Position numbers and translations under genes: made by a program. Under the pieces are notes generated by a model. That model ran no database searches, had not been told where the DNA came from, and saw only the letters and a program-made list of their open reading frames with translations. A stretch of DNA of 64,000 bases from Mameliella sp. CS4 (GTDB lineage Bacteria > Pseudomonadota > Alphaproteobacteria > Rhodobacterales > Rhodobacteraceae). The stretch's first letter is position 1. Each line of letters opens with the position of its first letter. Location of the stretch: assembly GCF_019392335.1 (NCBI RefSeq), contig NZ_JAHXRQ010000004.1, forward strand, positions 1 through 64,000. Reading direction: 5' to 3'. Below are positions 9,141 through 18,201 of the stretch, in pieces.

Positions 9141-9836
9141 TTGCCCAAGCTCGACGAAAGCCTTCTGATCGGACTGCCGCCCTTTTCCCTGCTGGCGCGG
9201 TCGCAGATCCGCGAAATCCTGGACCAGGCGGTTTCGCGCCGGTACGACGAAGGCACGGCCATCTTCCGCGAAGGCCACGATGCCGACCGGTTCTTTCTGC
9301 TGCTTGACGGGTATCTCAGGGTGATCCGATCGACCCCCGGCGGGGATCAGATCATCGTGTTGCATATCTCTCCGGGCCAGCTTTTCGGAATCGCGCCTGC
9401 GCTGCAACGCGACACCTATCCAGCAACATCCATCGCGGCGGCGGAATCGCTCGCCTTGTCATGGCCGGTGCGTCTGTGGTCCGAGTTCACGGCGAACTAT
9501 CCCGGATTTGCCACCGAAAGCTACAAGACACTGGGCCAGCGGCTGGGTCAGATCCAGGAAACCTTGACCGAGATGGCCACCCAAGCGGTGGAAAAACGGG
9601 TCGCCTCGGCCCTGCTGCGGATGGTGCACCAGAGCGGGCGAAAGGTGGACACCGGTATCGAAATCGCCTTTCCAGTCACCCGGCAGAACATCTCGGACAT
9701 GACGGGCACGACACTGCACACTGTCAGCCGACTGTTGTCGGCCTGGCAAAAGGACGGGATCGTCGAATCGTCGCGCAAACGCATCGTCGTCACCGACCCG
9801 CACCGGCTGGTCGTGCTGAGCGATCTTCAGGGATAG
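9141..9836 (+). CDS. nnrR: Crp/Fnr-family regulator of denitrification (NnrR/Dnr-like)
   Basis: This 231-residue protein has an N-terminal cyclic-nucleotide-type sensor domain (about 10-125) and a C-terminal winged helix with the recognition region [26 protein letters not shown]. It lacks the N-terminal Cys cluster of oxygen-sensing Fnr, so it is placed with the NO-responsive NnrR/Dnr group; that placement also rests on its position among nor, nir and nnrS genes. The start is a TTG at 9141, since no ATG or GTG gives the full sensor domain. It is the likely reader of the TTG-N8-CAA boxes here. A related Crp/Fnr subtype remains possible. Confidence 0.85.
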   Translation: MPKLDESLLIGLPPFSLLARSQIREILDQAVSRRYDEGTAIFREGHDADRFFLLLDGYLRVIRSTPGGDQIIVLHISPGQLFGIAPALQRDTYPATSIAAAESLALSWPVRLWSEFTANYPGFATESYKTLGQRLGQIQETLTEMATQAVEKRVASALLRMVHQSGRKVDTGIEIAFPVTRQNISDMTGTTLHTVSRLLSAWQKDGIVESSRKRIVVTDPHRLVVLSDLQG

Positions 9837-10090
9837 AAGACCCGGTGCCATTTTGACAAGGCGTGCGCGCGTTCGGTGCTTCCGGCTTCGACCCGGCGGC
9901 GGATTTCAGCGCGAAAGGCGTCTTCGTCCAGGCTGTATTCCAGACAAGCATCCGTGATGGCGTGAAACGGCGCGATCGGACAACCGGGGCATAGCATCTT
10001 TTGGTCCAGAAAGGCCCCGATCGCCTGGGGCCATTCGGCGAACAGGATGGACAAGGGCAGATCGGGGTCGTCGAGATCCGGGCGTCGCAT
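9827..10090 (-). CDS. Small DUF1858-like CPGC redox-disulfide protein
   Basis: This 87-residue soluble protein carries a CPGC motif (LCPGCPIAPFHAITDACLEY) and resembles the DUF1858/ScdA N-terminal domain, also called the hybrid-cluster-protein-associated redox disulfide domain. Its chemical role is unknown to me; in other bacteria such domains accompany NO and Fe-S repair functions. The ATG at 10090 is preferred over 10105 because AAAGGAC lies at the right distance before it. It converges on nnrR, overlapping its 3' end by 10 bases, and shares the upstream region with norC, so the box at 10140-10153 could serve both. Confidence 0.8.
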   Translation of the reverse strand: MRRPDLDDPDLPLSILFAEWPQAIGAFLDQKMLCPGCPIAPFHAITDACLEYSLDEDAFRAEIRRRVEAGSTERAHALSKWHRVFYP

Positions 10091-10139
10091 GGGCAGTCCT
10101 TTCATAGCCACATGTTGCCCGCACCTTTCGCGTGCGTCT

Positions 10140-10153
10140 TTGCGTTTGCACAA
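10140..10153 (+). promoter_or_regulatory. Fnr/NnrR-type box upstream of norC
   Basis: TTGCGTTTGCACAA, a TTG-N8-CAA site 62 bases before the norC start, a distance compatible with class II activation. The reverse complement of the nirK box at 18202-18215 is this same 14-mer. Confidence 0.82.
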
Positions 10154-10215
10154 CAAGCGGCCTGTCGGCCCCCGATACACAGCGGTTATCCGAAACAATT
10201 CGACAGGACCGCGAC

Positions 10216-10668
10216 ATGTCTGAATTCCTAACCAAATCGCGGGCAAGGAACGTGTTCTACGGAGGATCCATATTCTTCGTCGTCGTGTTCGTGGCCCTGA
10301 CGGCGCAAAGCCATCGTTACATCGTCAAGACCTCGACCTCCGGGGCGCCCATCACCGAAGCCGTGAAACTGGGCAAGCACGTGTGGGAACGCAACTCCTG
10401 CATCAACTGCCACACGCTGCACGGCGAAGGCGCCTATTTCGCGCCCGAGGTCGGCAACGTGATGACCCGCTGGGGTGTCGCCGACGATCCCGAGGGCGCC
10501 TACCAGATGCTGGATGGCTGGATGGCCGCGCAGCCCTCGGGCATCGAGGGCCGCCGCCAGATGCCGCATTTCGAGATCACCGAAGAGGAGATGCGCGGGC
10601 TCGCCGAATTCCTCCGTTGGGCCGATCAGACCGACACCCAGAACTGGCCGCCGAACGACGCGGGCTGA
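10216..10668 (+). CDS. norC: Nitric oxide reductase subunit C (cytochrome c)
   Basis: NorC is the membrane-anchored c-type cytochrome that passes electrons to NorB for reduction of NO to N2O. The 150-residue protein has one N-terminal transmembrane helix (about 13-31) and a haem site CINCH (Cys62, Cys65, His66); RRQMPHF holds a likely Met ligand. The ATG at 10216 follows AGGA and starts the known short cytoplasmic tail; upstream in-frame codons run into the promoter box. It is first in norCBQD and shares their promoter. Confidence 0.97.
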   Translation: MSEFLTKSRARNVFYGGSIFFVVVFVALTAQSHRYIVKTSTSGAPITEAVKLGKHVWERNSCINCHTLHGEGAYFAPEVGNVMTRWGVADDPEGAYQMLDGWMAAQPSGIEGRRQMPHFEITEEEMRGLAEFLRWADQTDTQNWPPNDAG

Positions 10669-10745
10669 GACAGGGATACGCGCACTCCGAAAGGCGAACA
10701 CGATTTCCGGACCGGATTGCGCGCCAGAAAACAGAGAGAAACGCA

Positions 10746-12089
10746 ATGAAATACCAATCGCAAAAGGTGGCTTACGCCTATTTCATCGCCGCGATGGGCC
10801 TGTTCGGCATCCAGGTGCTGGGCGGGCTGCTGCTGGGCTGGATCTATGTCTCACCCAACACGCTGAGCGAGGTTCTGCCCTTCAACATCGTGCGCATGAT
10901 TCACACAAACGCGCTGATCGTCTGGCTGCTGCTGGGCTTCTTTGGTGCCGCCTACTACCTCGTCCCCGAGGAATCCGAGCGCGAGATCTTCTCGGTGAAG
11001 CTGGCCTATATCCAGTTGGCCATCCTCGTGGTCGGCACGCTGGGTGCCGTCGGCTCCTACCTTGTCGGCATCCACGGCGGGCGCGAGTTCCTCGAACAGC
11101 CCTTGTGGGTCAAGTTCGGCATCCTGGTGGCGGCGGTGATCTTTCTCGTCAACGTCTCGCTGACCTTCCTCGCGGGCCGCAAGACGGCGATCACCAACAT
11201 CCTGCTGATGGGCCTATGGCTGCTCTGCCTGCTCTGGGTCTTTGCCTTCATCAACCCCGACAACCTGAGCCTGGACAAGATGTACTGGTGGTTCGTCGTG
11301 CACCTCTGGGTCGAAGCCACGTGGGAGTTGGTCATGGCCGCGATCCTCGGCTTCCTGATGCTGAAACTCACCGGTGTCGACCGCGAGGTGATCGAGAAGT
11401 GGCTTTACGTCATCGTCGCCACCGCGCTGTTCTCCGGCATCCTCGGGACCGGCCACCACTTTTACTGGATCGGCGCGCCGGGTTATTGGCAATGGGTCGG
11501 CTCGATCTTCTCGACCTTCGAGGTGGTGCCGTTCTTTGCGATGATGTCCTTTGCCTTTGTCATGGTCTGGAAAGGCCGCAAGAACCACCCCAACAAGGCC
11601 GCGCTGCTGTGGTCGCTGGGGTCCTCCACCGTCGCCTTCTTCGGCGCGGGCGTCTGGGGGTTCCTGCACACGCTTCACGGGGTGAACTACTACACCCACG
11701 GCACGCAGATCACCGCAGCCCACGGCCACCTGTCGTTCTATGGGGCCTATGTGGCGCTGAACCTGGCCATGTTCACCTACGCGATGCCGCAGCTGCGCAA
11801 TCGCGACCCTTACAACCAGGTGCTCAACATGGCCAGCTTCTGGCTGATGACTGGCGGGATGGCCTTCATGACTTTCACGCTGACCTTCGCCGGAACCATC
11901 CAGACGCATATGCAGCGGATCGTGGGCGACTACTACATGGACGTGCAGGACCAGCTTGGCCTGTTCTACATCATGCGCTTCGGCTCCGGTATCGCGGTCG
12001 TGCTGGGTGCCCTGCTCTTCATCTACTCCATGCTCGTGGTGCGCCGCGAGGTTGTCAAACCCGGCCCCGCGGCCGTACCGGGAGAGTGA
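10746..12089 (+). CDS. norB: Nitric oxide reductase subunit B
   Basis: This 447-residue, twelve-helix haem-copper oxidase homologue is the catalytic subunit, with haem b, haem b3 and FeB. Family His ligands are seen in MIHTNALIVW, VHLWVEATWELVMA (with the NorB-specific Glu residues), GTGHHFYW and AAHGHLSFYGAY. Length and motifs fit the short-chain cNor type that uses NorC, not the quinol-dependent qNor, which has an N-terminal extension. It starts 77 bases after norC with a purine-rich AGAGAG before the ATG, and ends three bases before norQ. Confidence 0.98.
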   Translation: MKYQSQKVAYAYFIAAMGLFGIQVLGGLLLGWIYVSPNTLSEVLPFNIVRMIHTNALIVWLLLGFFGAAYYLVPEESEREIFSVKLAYIQLAILVVGTLGAVGSYLVGIHGGREFLEQPLWVKFGILVAAVIFLVNVSLTFLAGRKTAITNILLMGLWLLCLLWVFAFINPDNLSLDKMYWWFVVHLWVEATWELVMAAILGFLMLKLTGVDREVIEKWLYVIVATALFSGILGTGHHFYWIGAPGYWQWVGSIFSTFEVVPFFAMMSFAFVMVWKGRKNHPNKAALLWSLGSSTVAFFGAGVWGFLHTLHGVNYYTHGTQITAAHGHLSFYGAYVALNLAMFTYAMPQLRNRDPYNQVLNMASFWLMTGGMAFMTFTLTFAGTIQTHMQRIVGDYYMDVQDQLGLFYIMRFGSGIAVVLGALLFIYSMLVVRREVVKPGPAAVPGE

Positions 12090-12092
12090 TCC

Positions 12093-12887
12093 ATGCGTGA
12101 CCTGCAAACCCCCGCCTTGCCGTTCTATCAACCCGTCGCAGATGAATGCGCGGTGTTTGAGACGGCCCATGCCAACGGTCTGCCCCTTCTTCTGAAGGGG
12201 CCCACCGGCTGCGGCAAGACCCGTTTCGTCGAACACATGGCGGCGCGTCTGGGCCTGCCGCTGCACACCGTCGCCTGCCACGACGACCTGTCGGCGGCCG
12301 ACCTGATCGGGCGCTACCTTCTGAAGGGCGGCGAAACCGTCTGGGTCGACGGCCCGCTGACCCGCGCGGTGCGGACGGGCGGCATCTGCTACCTCGACGA
12401 GGTGGTCGAGGCGCGCAAGGACGTCACGGTTGTCCTGCACCCGCTGACCGACGACCGCCGCCGCCTGGTCATCGACCGGACGGGTGAGGAGCTGGTGGCG
12501 CCGCCCAGCTTCATGCTGGTGGCCAGCTACAACCCCGGCTACCAGAACATCCTGAAAAAGCTGAAGCCCTCGACCCGGCAGCGCTTTGTCTCGATCGGCT
12601 TCGACTTTCCGGCACCCGAGGTGGAAACCCCCGTGGTCATGCGCGAAAGCGGGCTGGACGAGGGGCGCGCCACGGCGCTGGTGCGGCTGGCGGGCAAGAT
12701 CCGCAGCCTGTCGGGCATGGATCTGGAGGAAGGTGTCTCGACCCGCCTGTTGATCTATGCCGCGACTATGATCGCACGCGGCATGGCCGTGGACCGCGCC
12801 ATCGAGGCGGCCATCATCGAGCCGCTCAGCGACGAGCCCGACACGCAACAGGCGCTGCGCGATCTTGCCGCCGTGATCTACGGGTGA
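12093..12887 (+). CDS. norQ: NorQ MoxR-type AAA+ ATPase
   Basis: NorQ works with NorD to load the non-haem iron into NorB. The 264-residue AAA+ protein has Walker A GPTGCGKT (residues 36-43), Walker B GGICYLDEV (near 96-104) and a sensor region ASYNPGYQN, and belongs to the CbbQ/NirQ/NorQ branch of the MoxR group. It begins three bases after the norB stop, and its own stop overlaps the norD GTG start. Confidence 0.96.
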   Translation: MRDLQTPALPFYQPVADECAVFETAHANGLPLLLKGPTGCGKTRFVEHMAARLGLPLHTVACHDDLSAADLIGRYLLKGGETVWVDGPLTRAVRTGGICYLDEVVEARKDVTVVLHPLTDDRRRLVIDRTGEELVAPPSFMLVASYNPGYQNILKKLKPSTRQRFVSIGFDFPAPEVETPVVMRESGLDEGRATALVRLAGKIRSLSGMDLEEGVSTRLLIYAATMIARGMAVDRAIEAAIIEPLSDEPDTQQALRDLAAVIYG

Positions 12888-14770
12888 GTGCCATGTTGCA
12901 TGTTCTTGAGCTGATGGAGCCAGAGGAGACCGTCGGTAACCTCTGGCACGACATGGCCTCGCGCTGGGGATCGGCGCAAACGGATGCAGAGCGCGCCGTC
13001 ACGTTCGACGCAATGCGGCCCTCGGTCGCCGCCCTGTTCCGGGCGCTTGGCGGCGCGGCGGGGGTGGAGGTCGTCCCTGCCCCGCTGGCCACCTCGGACC
13101 ACCGGCCCGACCGGGTCCGCCGGATCGGCACGCCGCGCGAACGGGCCCATGTCGCCGATTTCGACGGTGACCGCCTGCGTCTGCCGCCGCAAATCGACAC
13201 TTTTCCGACAGGGGATTTGAACCGCGCCTGCTATCTCTGGCTGGCCGCCCTGGCCGCCTTCATCGAGATACCGGCGCCCGTGGCCGATCCGCTGGCCGCC
13301 GACCGGGCCGAGATCGCGGCCCTGGCCAAGGCCTCGGACCGCGCCTATGCCGCCTGTCCGGGGTTGCGGGCGGCCCATACGCGGCTGTGCGCTCACATCG
13401 TTACGCACCGGCAGCGTAGCGGCTTGCCGCGCTGCGAAGCCGGGATCGAACGGCTGGTCCTTGACCAGATCTGCGGCCAGGCCCGTAGCGAGGAATGCGT
13501 GACCTGTCCCGCCTCGCGCGGCTATCGCACCTATGCACCGCTACCGATCTGGCTGCGCCTGCGTCCGCAAGGCAAGGCCGACAAAGCCGCGCCCGACAAC
13601 ACCGAGGCCCCTGCCCCGGCCCAGGGCGTGCCCACCCGCAAGGAGGCCCGTCGCGAGGACCGCGACCAGGCCAACCGGCGCGACAGTTTCATCGTGCATC
13701 GGTTCGAGTCGATCATGTCCTGGGCCGAGAGCCTGAATATCAACCGCATGGTGGACGACGACGATCAGGACAACGCCGCCAAGGCCGCCGAGGATCAGGA
13801 CCACCTGACCTTGTCGCAAAACATGAAACGTGCCGCCACCCGCCTGCGCCTGTCACTGGATCTGGCGCCGCAGGATGCCGACCACGAACGTTTGGCCGGC
13901 AAATTCACCTATCCCGAATGGAACCGCCGCACGGGCGATTACATGCCCGACCACGTGCGCGTGTTGGAAGCCGACGCCTCCCCGCGCGCCGAATACGCCC
14001 CCGACCCCCGACTTGTGGCGCGGGTAAAGCGCCAGTTCGCGCCGCTGCATCCCCGCCGCGTGGTCCTGCCCCGCCAGATTGACGGCGACGACCTTGACCT
14101 TGACGCGGTCGTGACGTCACGCACCGATGTCGCCTGTGGGCACGAGGGGAGCGACCGCGTCTGGCAATCGAACCGTCCGATGGCGCGCGACCTGTCGGTC
14201 GCAATCCTGATGGATTGCTCCCGCTCGACCGAGGCCGCACTTGGCGACACCTCGGTGATCGATGTCGCACGCGAGGCGCTTTCGTCGCTGGCGGAAGGCA
14301 TCGACACGGCGGGCGACCGGCTGGGGATCTGGGGGTTCTCTTCGCTGCGGCGGGACCGGGTGTTCCTGCACCGCTGCAAGACGTTCGAAGAACAAATGTC
14401 CCCCGACGTCACCGCACGCATCGGCGGGCTGCGCCCCGGCCACTACACACGCCTTGGTGCTGCGATCCGCCATGTCTCGGCCCAACTGGCCGACGAGGGC
14501 GCGACGCGCCGCCTGCTGCTGGTGCTGACGGACGGCAAGCCCAACGATCTGGACCACTACGAGGGACAACACGGGATCGAGGACAGCCAAATGGCCGTCC
14601 GCGAGGCCCGCGCGCTGGGACAGGCGGTACACGGGGTGATCGTCGACCAGGACGGACAGGACTGGGTCGCCCGGATCTTCGGCCGCGCGGGCTTTACCCT
14701 GCTGCCGCGCCCCGAACGCCTGCCCCGTGCCCTGCCCGAGATTTACCAAACCCTGACAATGGAGAGCTGA
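12884..14770 (+). CDS. norD: NorD von Willebrand factor A-domain protein
   Basis: NorD is the VWA partner of NorQ in activating NO reductase. The 628-residue protein has a poorly conserved N-terminal two thirds and a C-terminal VWA domain from about residue 435, with the metal-ion-dependent adhesion motif DCSRST, the conserved LTDGKPND, and a typical tail. The GTG at 12884 overlaps the norQ stop as GTGA and is preferred; an in-frame ATG at 12893 is an alternative. No norE (subunit III-like) gene follows, unlike in Paracoccus. Confidence 0.94.
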   Translation: MSAMLHVLELMEPEETVGNLWHDMASRWGSAQTDAERAVTFDAMRPSVAALFRALGGAAGVEVVPAPLATSDHRPDRVRRIGTPRERAHVADFDGDRLRLPPQIDTFPTGDLNRACYLWLAALAAFIEIPAPVADPLAADRAEIAALAKASDRAYAACPGLRAAHTRLCAHIVTHRQRSGLPRCEAGIERLVLDQICGQARSEECVTCPASRGYRTYAPLPIWLRLRPQGKADKAAPDNTEAPAPAQGVPTRKEARREDRDQANRRDSFIVHRFESIMSWAESLNINRMVDDDDQDNAAKAAEDQDHLTLSQNMKRAATRLRLSLDLAPQDADHERLAGKFTYPEWNRRTGDYMPDHVRVLEADASPRAEYAPDPRLVARVKRQFAPLHPRRVVLPRQIDGDDLDLDAVVTSRTDVACGHEGSDRVWQSNRPMARDLSVAILMDCSRSTEAALGDTSVIDVAREALSSLAEGIDTAGDRLGIWGFSSLRRDRVFLHRCKTFEEQMSPDVTARIGGLRPGHYTRLGAAIRHVSAQLADEGATRRLLLVLTDGKPNDLDHYEGQHGIEDSQMAVREARALGQAVHGVIVDQDGQDWVARIFGRAGFTLLPRPERLPRALPEIYQTLTMES

Positions 14771-14771
14771 C

Positions 14772-14939
14772 ATGAAACGCCTTCTCGTACTCTTGCTGAC
14801 CGCGCCTTTGCCCGCTGCCGCCTTTGAGCGGCCCATCCCGAAGCCGCAGACCGAGGCCGCCGAGGTCTGGTTCCTTGCGGCCTCTGTCGCGCTGATCGCC
14901 GCGCTGATCGCCGTGCATATGTTGGTCAGCCGCCGATGA
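14772..14939 (+). CDS. Small membrane protein in the nor operon
   Basis: A 55-residue product starting MKRLLVLLLTAPLPAAAF, with a signal-peptide-like N-terminus, a short Pro-rich segment and one C-terminal transmembrane helix (about 31-51). The ATG lies one base after the norD stop and the TGA overlaps the next ATG, so it is firmly built into the operon. It stands where norF-like or nnrT-like small genes occur in relatives. I do not recognise the sequence, and the function is unknown. Confidence 0.75.
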   Translation: MKRLLVLLLTAPLPAAAFERPIPKPQTEAAEVWFLAASVALIAALIAVHMLVSRR

Positions 14940-15154
14940 AACCGTCATGGAACCTCCTGGCCGGGCTCTATCCATTCGGAGCAGGCGCGATGGCGGTGAA
15001 CCTGTTCTTTGCCTCGCTGATCGGGTCCTGGGTGGGGTGGCCGGTGTTGACACCCTGGCAGGCTGTTGCCGGGGGGCTGGTTATCGGCCTGCCCGCGACC
15101 TATGCCTTTGCCTGCCATATCGCAGGACTGATGCAAAAGGCAGACGACAGATGA
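14936..15154 (+). CDS. Small two-helix membrane protein in the nor operon
   Basis: A 72-residue protein with two hydrophobic helices (about 8-30 and 42-64) and a charged tail QKADDR. Its ATG overlaps the upstream stop and its TGA overlaps the nnrU start, both as ATGA. In Rhodobacter the nor operon is followed by nnrT and nnrU, both reported as needed for nitrite/NO reductase expression; by position this could be nnrT, but I cannot confirm it from sequence. Confidence 0.75.
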   Translation: MKPSWNLLAGLYPFGAGAMAVNLFFASLIGSWVGWPVLTPWQAVAGGLVIGLPATYAFACHIAGLMQKADDR

Positions 15155-15843
15155 CAGGCTGGACGGAATACGCCCTTGCGCTGGGCCTCTTCGTGCTCAG
15201 CCACTTTGTGCCCCGCCTCGGCGGGCTGCGCGAACGGCTGATCGGCACGGCGGGGCGGCGGGTCTATTTCAGCGTCTACGGCGTGATGTCCATCGCCCTG
15301 CTGGTCTGGGTGATCGTCGCCGCCGGGCGCGCGCCTTATGTCGCGCTGTGGCCGCAGGTGCCCTGGACCCGCTGGGTGCCCAATCTCGTCATGCCGCTGG
15401 CTGTTGTCCTGGTGACCTGCGGTATCGGCCTGCCGCAGCCGTTTACCCTTGGCGGCAAGCGTAACAGCGCCTTTGACCCCGCTCATCCCGGGCTTGCCGC
15501 GGTTTCGCGTCATCCGCTGTTCCTCGCGCTTGCGCTTTGGTCCGGGACACATTTGCTGCCGAACGGAGATATGGCGCATGTCATCCTGTTCGGGTCGTTC
15601 CTCGTCATGGCTCTGGCTGCCATACCGGCCTTCGATGCGCGGGCGCGCCGCGGCCTGGGCCCCGCAGCCGAAGCATTCTTTGACCGGACCGCGATCCTGT
15701 CCGTCGCCCCGCTGACGCGTGCGCCCTGGCTGCGCGCCAATGCCGGCGGACTGGCGGTCCGCGTGTCGATCGGGCTGGCGCTCTGGCTGTGCCTGCTTCT
15801 CTCGCATGGCCTTGTCATCGGGGTATCGCCGTTTCCGGCCTGA
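15151..15843 (+). CDS. nnrU: NnrU family membrane protein
   Basis: This 230-residue integral membrane protein matches the NnrU family (SHFVPRLGGLRERLIG near the start, RHPLFLALALWSGTHLLPNGD centrally), with about six helices. NnrU is linked to nitrite and nitric oxide reduction in Rhodobacter and is related to isoprenylcysteine methyltransferase-like membrane proteins; its reaction is unknown. Its start overlaps the preceding stop, so it closes the norCBQD-orf-orf-nnrU transcript. Confidence 0.92.
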   Translation: MTGWTEYALALGLFVLSHFVPRLGGLRERLIGTAGRRVYFSVYGVMSIALLVWVIVAAGRAPYVALWPQVPWTRWVPNLVMPLAVVLVTCGIGLPQPFTLGGKRNSAFDPAHPGLAAVSRHPLFLALALWSGTHLLPNGDMAHVILFGSFLVMALAAIPAFDARARRGLGPAAEAFFDRTAILSVAPLTRAPWLRANAGGLAVRVSIGLALWLCLLLSHGLVIGVSPFPA

Positions 15844-15893
15844 AGGTGATCCGGCGCAAAGAGCGCGACCCGGGAAAGAGACAAGGCAGGTGC

Positions 15894-16131
15894 ATGAAAC
15901 AGGTCGACCGCCTCTTATCCCACCGTTCCGGCCTTTGCCGCCGAGGTCGGCGCAGCCAAACGAGCCCCGGCCCTTGCCGCAGAGGGCATGCACCGCGCCA
16001 GCATGGGCACCCAGGATTTCGGCCCGCAGGTGCAGCAATCCATCGGGCGGCTGCCCCCCTTCGACGTCACCAGTGCCTGCGCCATTGACCCGCATGTCCC
16101 CGAGGGCGACCGCGATAGCGAGGCGTCTTGA
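15894..16131 (+). pseudogene. hemN: Relic of oxygen-independent coproporphyrinogen oxidase (hemN)
   Basis: HemN makes haem under anoxia and often sits in denitrification clusters. Here only traces remain. An ATG at 15894 reads MKQVDRL; the frame then shifts near 15912 to SYPTVPAFAAEVGAA, the conserved HemN N-terminus. The text next jumps directly to EGMHRASMGTQDFGPQVQQSIGR and PPFDVTSAC, the conserved segment normally about 150 residues later, and stops at 16129-16131. The radical SAM CxxxCxxC region lies in the missing part. It is therefore a gene reduced by internal deletion and frameshift. Confidence 0.75.
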
Positions 16132-16146
16132 CCGCGCGCGGGGTGA

Positions 16147-16935
16147 TCAATCACCCCGCACCAGCCGAAAGCCCAGGTGATCCGGCGGCAACCCCACGGC
16201 GCAGCCGCCAACACTTGCATCGCGGACAAAGTCGATCACGGCGGCCCGGTGAACACCACCCGCGACGCGCACCCCACAATAGGGTTCGGCGTCCGCCACC
16301 GTGCCGTCCGCGGCCAACCGACCGTTTTGCATGCAGCCGTCCGTCCACTCCCAGACATTGCCGGACACATCCGCCAGCCCCCGAGAGTTGAGACCGAACG
16401 CGCCCGCCGCATAGAGCGCCGGATCGGCCGCGCGGCGCAGAGATACACCTTTTTAATAGGTGGCCAGCATCTGTTGACCCGGATCGGCGGCCTCGTACTC
16501 GGCCCCGCTGTCGCCATAGCGTTCGGCGGCGGCCAGTTGCCATTCCGCCTCGGTCGGCAGGCGCCAGTGCGTCCCGGTCCGCCGGGAATACCAGGCGGCA
16601 AAGTCGCTGGCGTCTTTCCAGTTCACCCCGGTCTGCGGCATGTCCTTGGCGACCACGCGCGCGGGCGCCCAGGCACCATCAGCGACACAAGCCGCGTATT
16701 GCCCGCCCGTCACCTGGTATTTCATGATGTCAAAGCCGCGCACTGTCATCCTCAGCCGCCGGGGCCTGCGCGTCTTGCCGCCTTGCGAGAAATTCCCCAG
16801 AGGGCGGAACTGGATCTCACCCGTCTCGACGGCAACCGTCTCGGGCGGGGCGAAGGGCGGCACCACCGGTGAGTCTTTCATCACTGCCAGCGTCCCGGCG
16901 ACCGCCCCGACGGTCAGAAGAAGAACAATTTTCAT
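16147..16935 (-). pseudogene. nirV: nirV (SUMF1-domain protein) with one internal stop
   Basis: NirV is a formylglycine-generating-enzyme-like protein commonly found downstream of nirK; its role is unknown. The frame starts at 16935 with a signal-like MKIVLLLTVGAVAGTLAV and shows SUMF1 features: VTGGQYAACV, PQTGVNWKDASDFAAWYS, WRLPTEAEWQLAA and, after the break, VSGNVWEWTDGC and LGFRLVRGD. A single TAA at 16453-16455 interrupts otherwise continuous, same-frame coding sequence. Everything else looks intact, so the mutation is recent, is a sequencing error, or the stop is sometimes read through. Called a pseudogene on the stop alone. Confidence 0.8.
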
Positions 16936-17013
16936 GGGCTATCTCTCGAATACAGGAAAGGCGGCCGCATTCCGCGACCGCCCTCCTTTTGTTTCGTCGC
17001 TGTCACGGCCAGA

Positions 17014-18135
17014 TCAGATCGCCGCCAGGTCGCTTGGCGCAAGGATCTGTTCCATCAGGTCGTTGTTCCACTCACCTTCGACCTTTACATGGGCCGTGGC
17101 GCCCAGGTTCACCGCCTCGATCAGGTTGTGGTTGACGTAGGCATAGACCCCCGGTTGCAGGAAGGTGTACAGCGCCGCCCCGGCAGACCCGCCCCGGATG
17201 AACCATGTCTCCATGTCGCGGTCGGGCCGGTTGTTGAACTTGCCGTGCTCCCAGACAAGATCGCCATGCCCGCCGATCAGGTGGGGGCGCGTGTCGCGGT
17301 TGGCCTGGCTGTGCACGAATAGCACCCGCTCGCCCACCTTTGCCGTCATGGCGTTCTCGCCGGTCAGGGCGCCCACGCGGCCGTTGAATACGACGTGGCT
17401 GGGGATCAGGCCATTCATCATCTCTTCGGTGTCGGGATAGCTGTCGCCGACGTCAGCGTAGCGCTTGTAGTCGCCGTTCTCGTCCTTGGGAATGTAGAAC
17501 TCGTTCTCGCCGATATAGTAGATGCGGTCATAGCGCACCGGGTTGCCTTCGTGGTCTTTCAACCCGTCCCGCGGCAGCACCATGACAGATCCGGCCATAC
17601 CCGCAGCCACATGCCAGGGGATCATTGGTCCGCCCGGCGCGCAGTGGTAGACAAAGGTGCCGGGTCGCGTCGCCTTGAACCGCAGGATGGTCTTCTGGCC
17701 GGGGCTGACATGTGTCAGCGCACCGCCGCCCAATGCCCCGGTCGCGGCGTGAAAGTCGATGTTGTGCGGCATCAGGTTGTCGGCAGGGTTGATCAGCGTC
17801 AGTTCCAGGTAGTCGCCTTCGTGCACCACCATCATCGGCCCGGGGATCGAACCGTTGAAGGTCATGCCCTGCAGGTATGCCCCGTCATCGACCTCAACCT
17901 CCTTCTCGACAATGGTCATCTCGAACTCGACGATACGCGGTGCACCGGGCGCGACCTGCTCGTGCTCGTGCACAAAGGGCGGTGCCACCAACTCGCGGCG
18001 GATACGCTTGAGGTTGGCCATATCGGCGGGGGTGGACAGCGGCACGACCAGGGTTTCGGCCTGCGCCGCCTGTGCCAGGATCGGAAGCGACGCAACCCCG
18101 GCGGCGCCCATCAGTGCGGCTCTTCTCGTCAGCAT
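17014..18135 (-). CDS. nirK: Copper-containing nitrite reductase
   Basis: NirK reduces nitrite to nitric oxide in the periplasm. The 373-residue protein has a twin-arginine signal ([20 protein letters not shown]) and two cupredoxin domains. Type 1 copper ligands appear in [13 protein letters not shown] and [20 protein letters not shown] (His, Cys, His, Met). The type 2 site has the His of IDFHA and HC, with [11 protein letters not shown] in domain two. Length and motifs fit class I NirK. A box at 18202-18215 precedes it by 66 bases. nirV follows downstream on the same strand. Confidence 0.98.
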   Translation of the reverse strand: MLTRRAALMGAAGVASLPILAQAAQAETLVVPLSTPADMANLKRIRRELVAPPFVHEHEQVAPGAPRIVEFEMTIVEKEVEVDDGAYLQGMTFNGSIPGPMMVVHEGDYLELTLINPADNLMPHNIDFHAATGALGGGALTHVSPGQKTILRFKATRPGTFVYHCAPGGPMIPWHVAAGMAGSVMVLPRDGLKDHEGNPVRYDRIYYIGENEFYIPKDENGDYKRYADVGDSYPDTEEMMNGLIPSHVVFNGRVGALTGENAMTAKVGERVLFVHSQANRDTRPHLIGGHGDLVWEHGKFNNRPDRDMETWFIRGGSAGAALYTFLQPGVYAYVNHNLIEAVNLGATAHVKVEGEWNNDLMEQILAPSDLAAI

Positions 18136-18201
18136 TTTTGCTCTCCTTCATGGTCTGAATGCTGGTTGAGAAAAGGATAACAAAACCGTGAGGTGAGATC
18201 G

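Noticed and set aside
10383..12100. Alternative long frames across norC-norB
   Set aside because: They are out-of-frame readings of norC and norB, whose conserved haem and helix motifs settle the frame.
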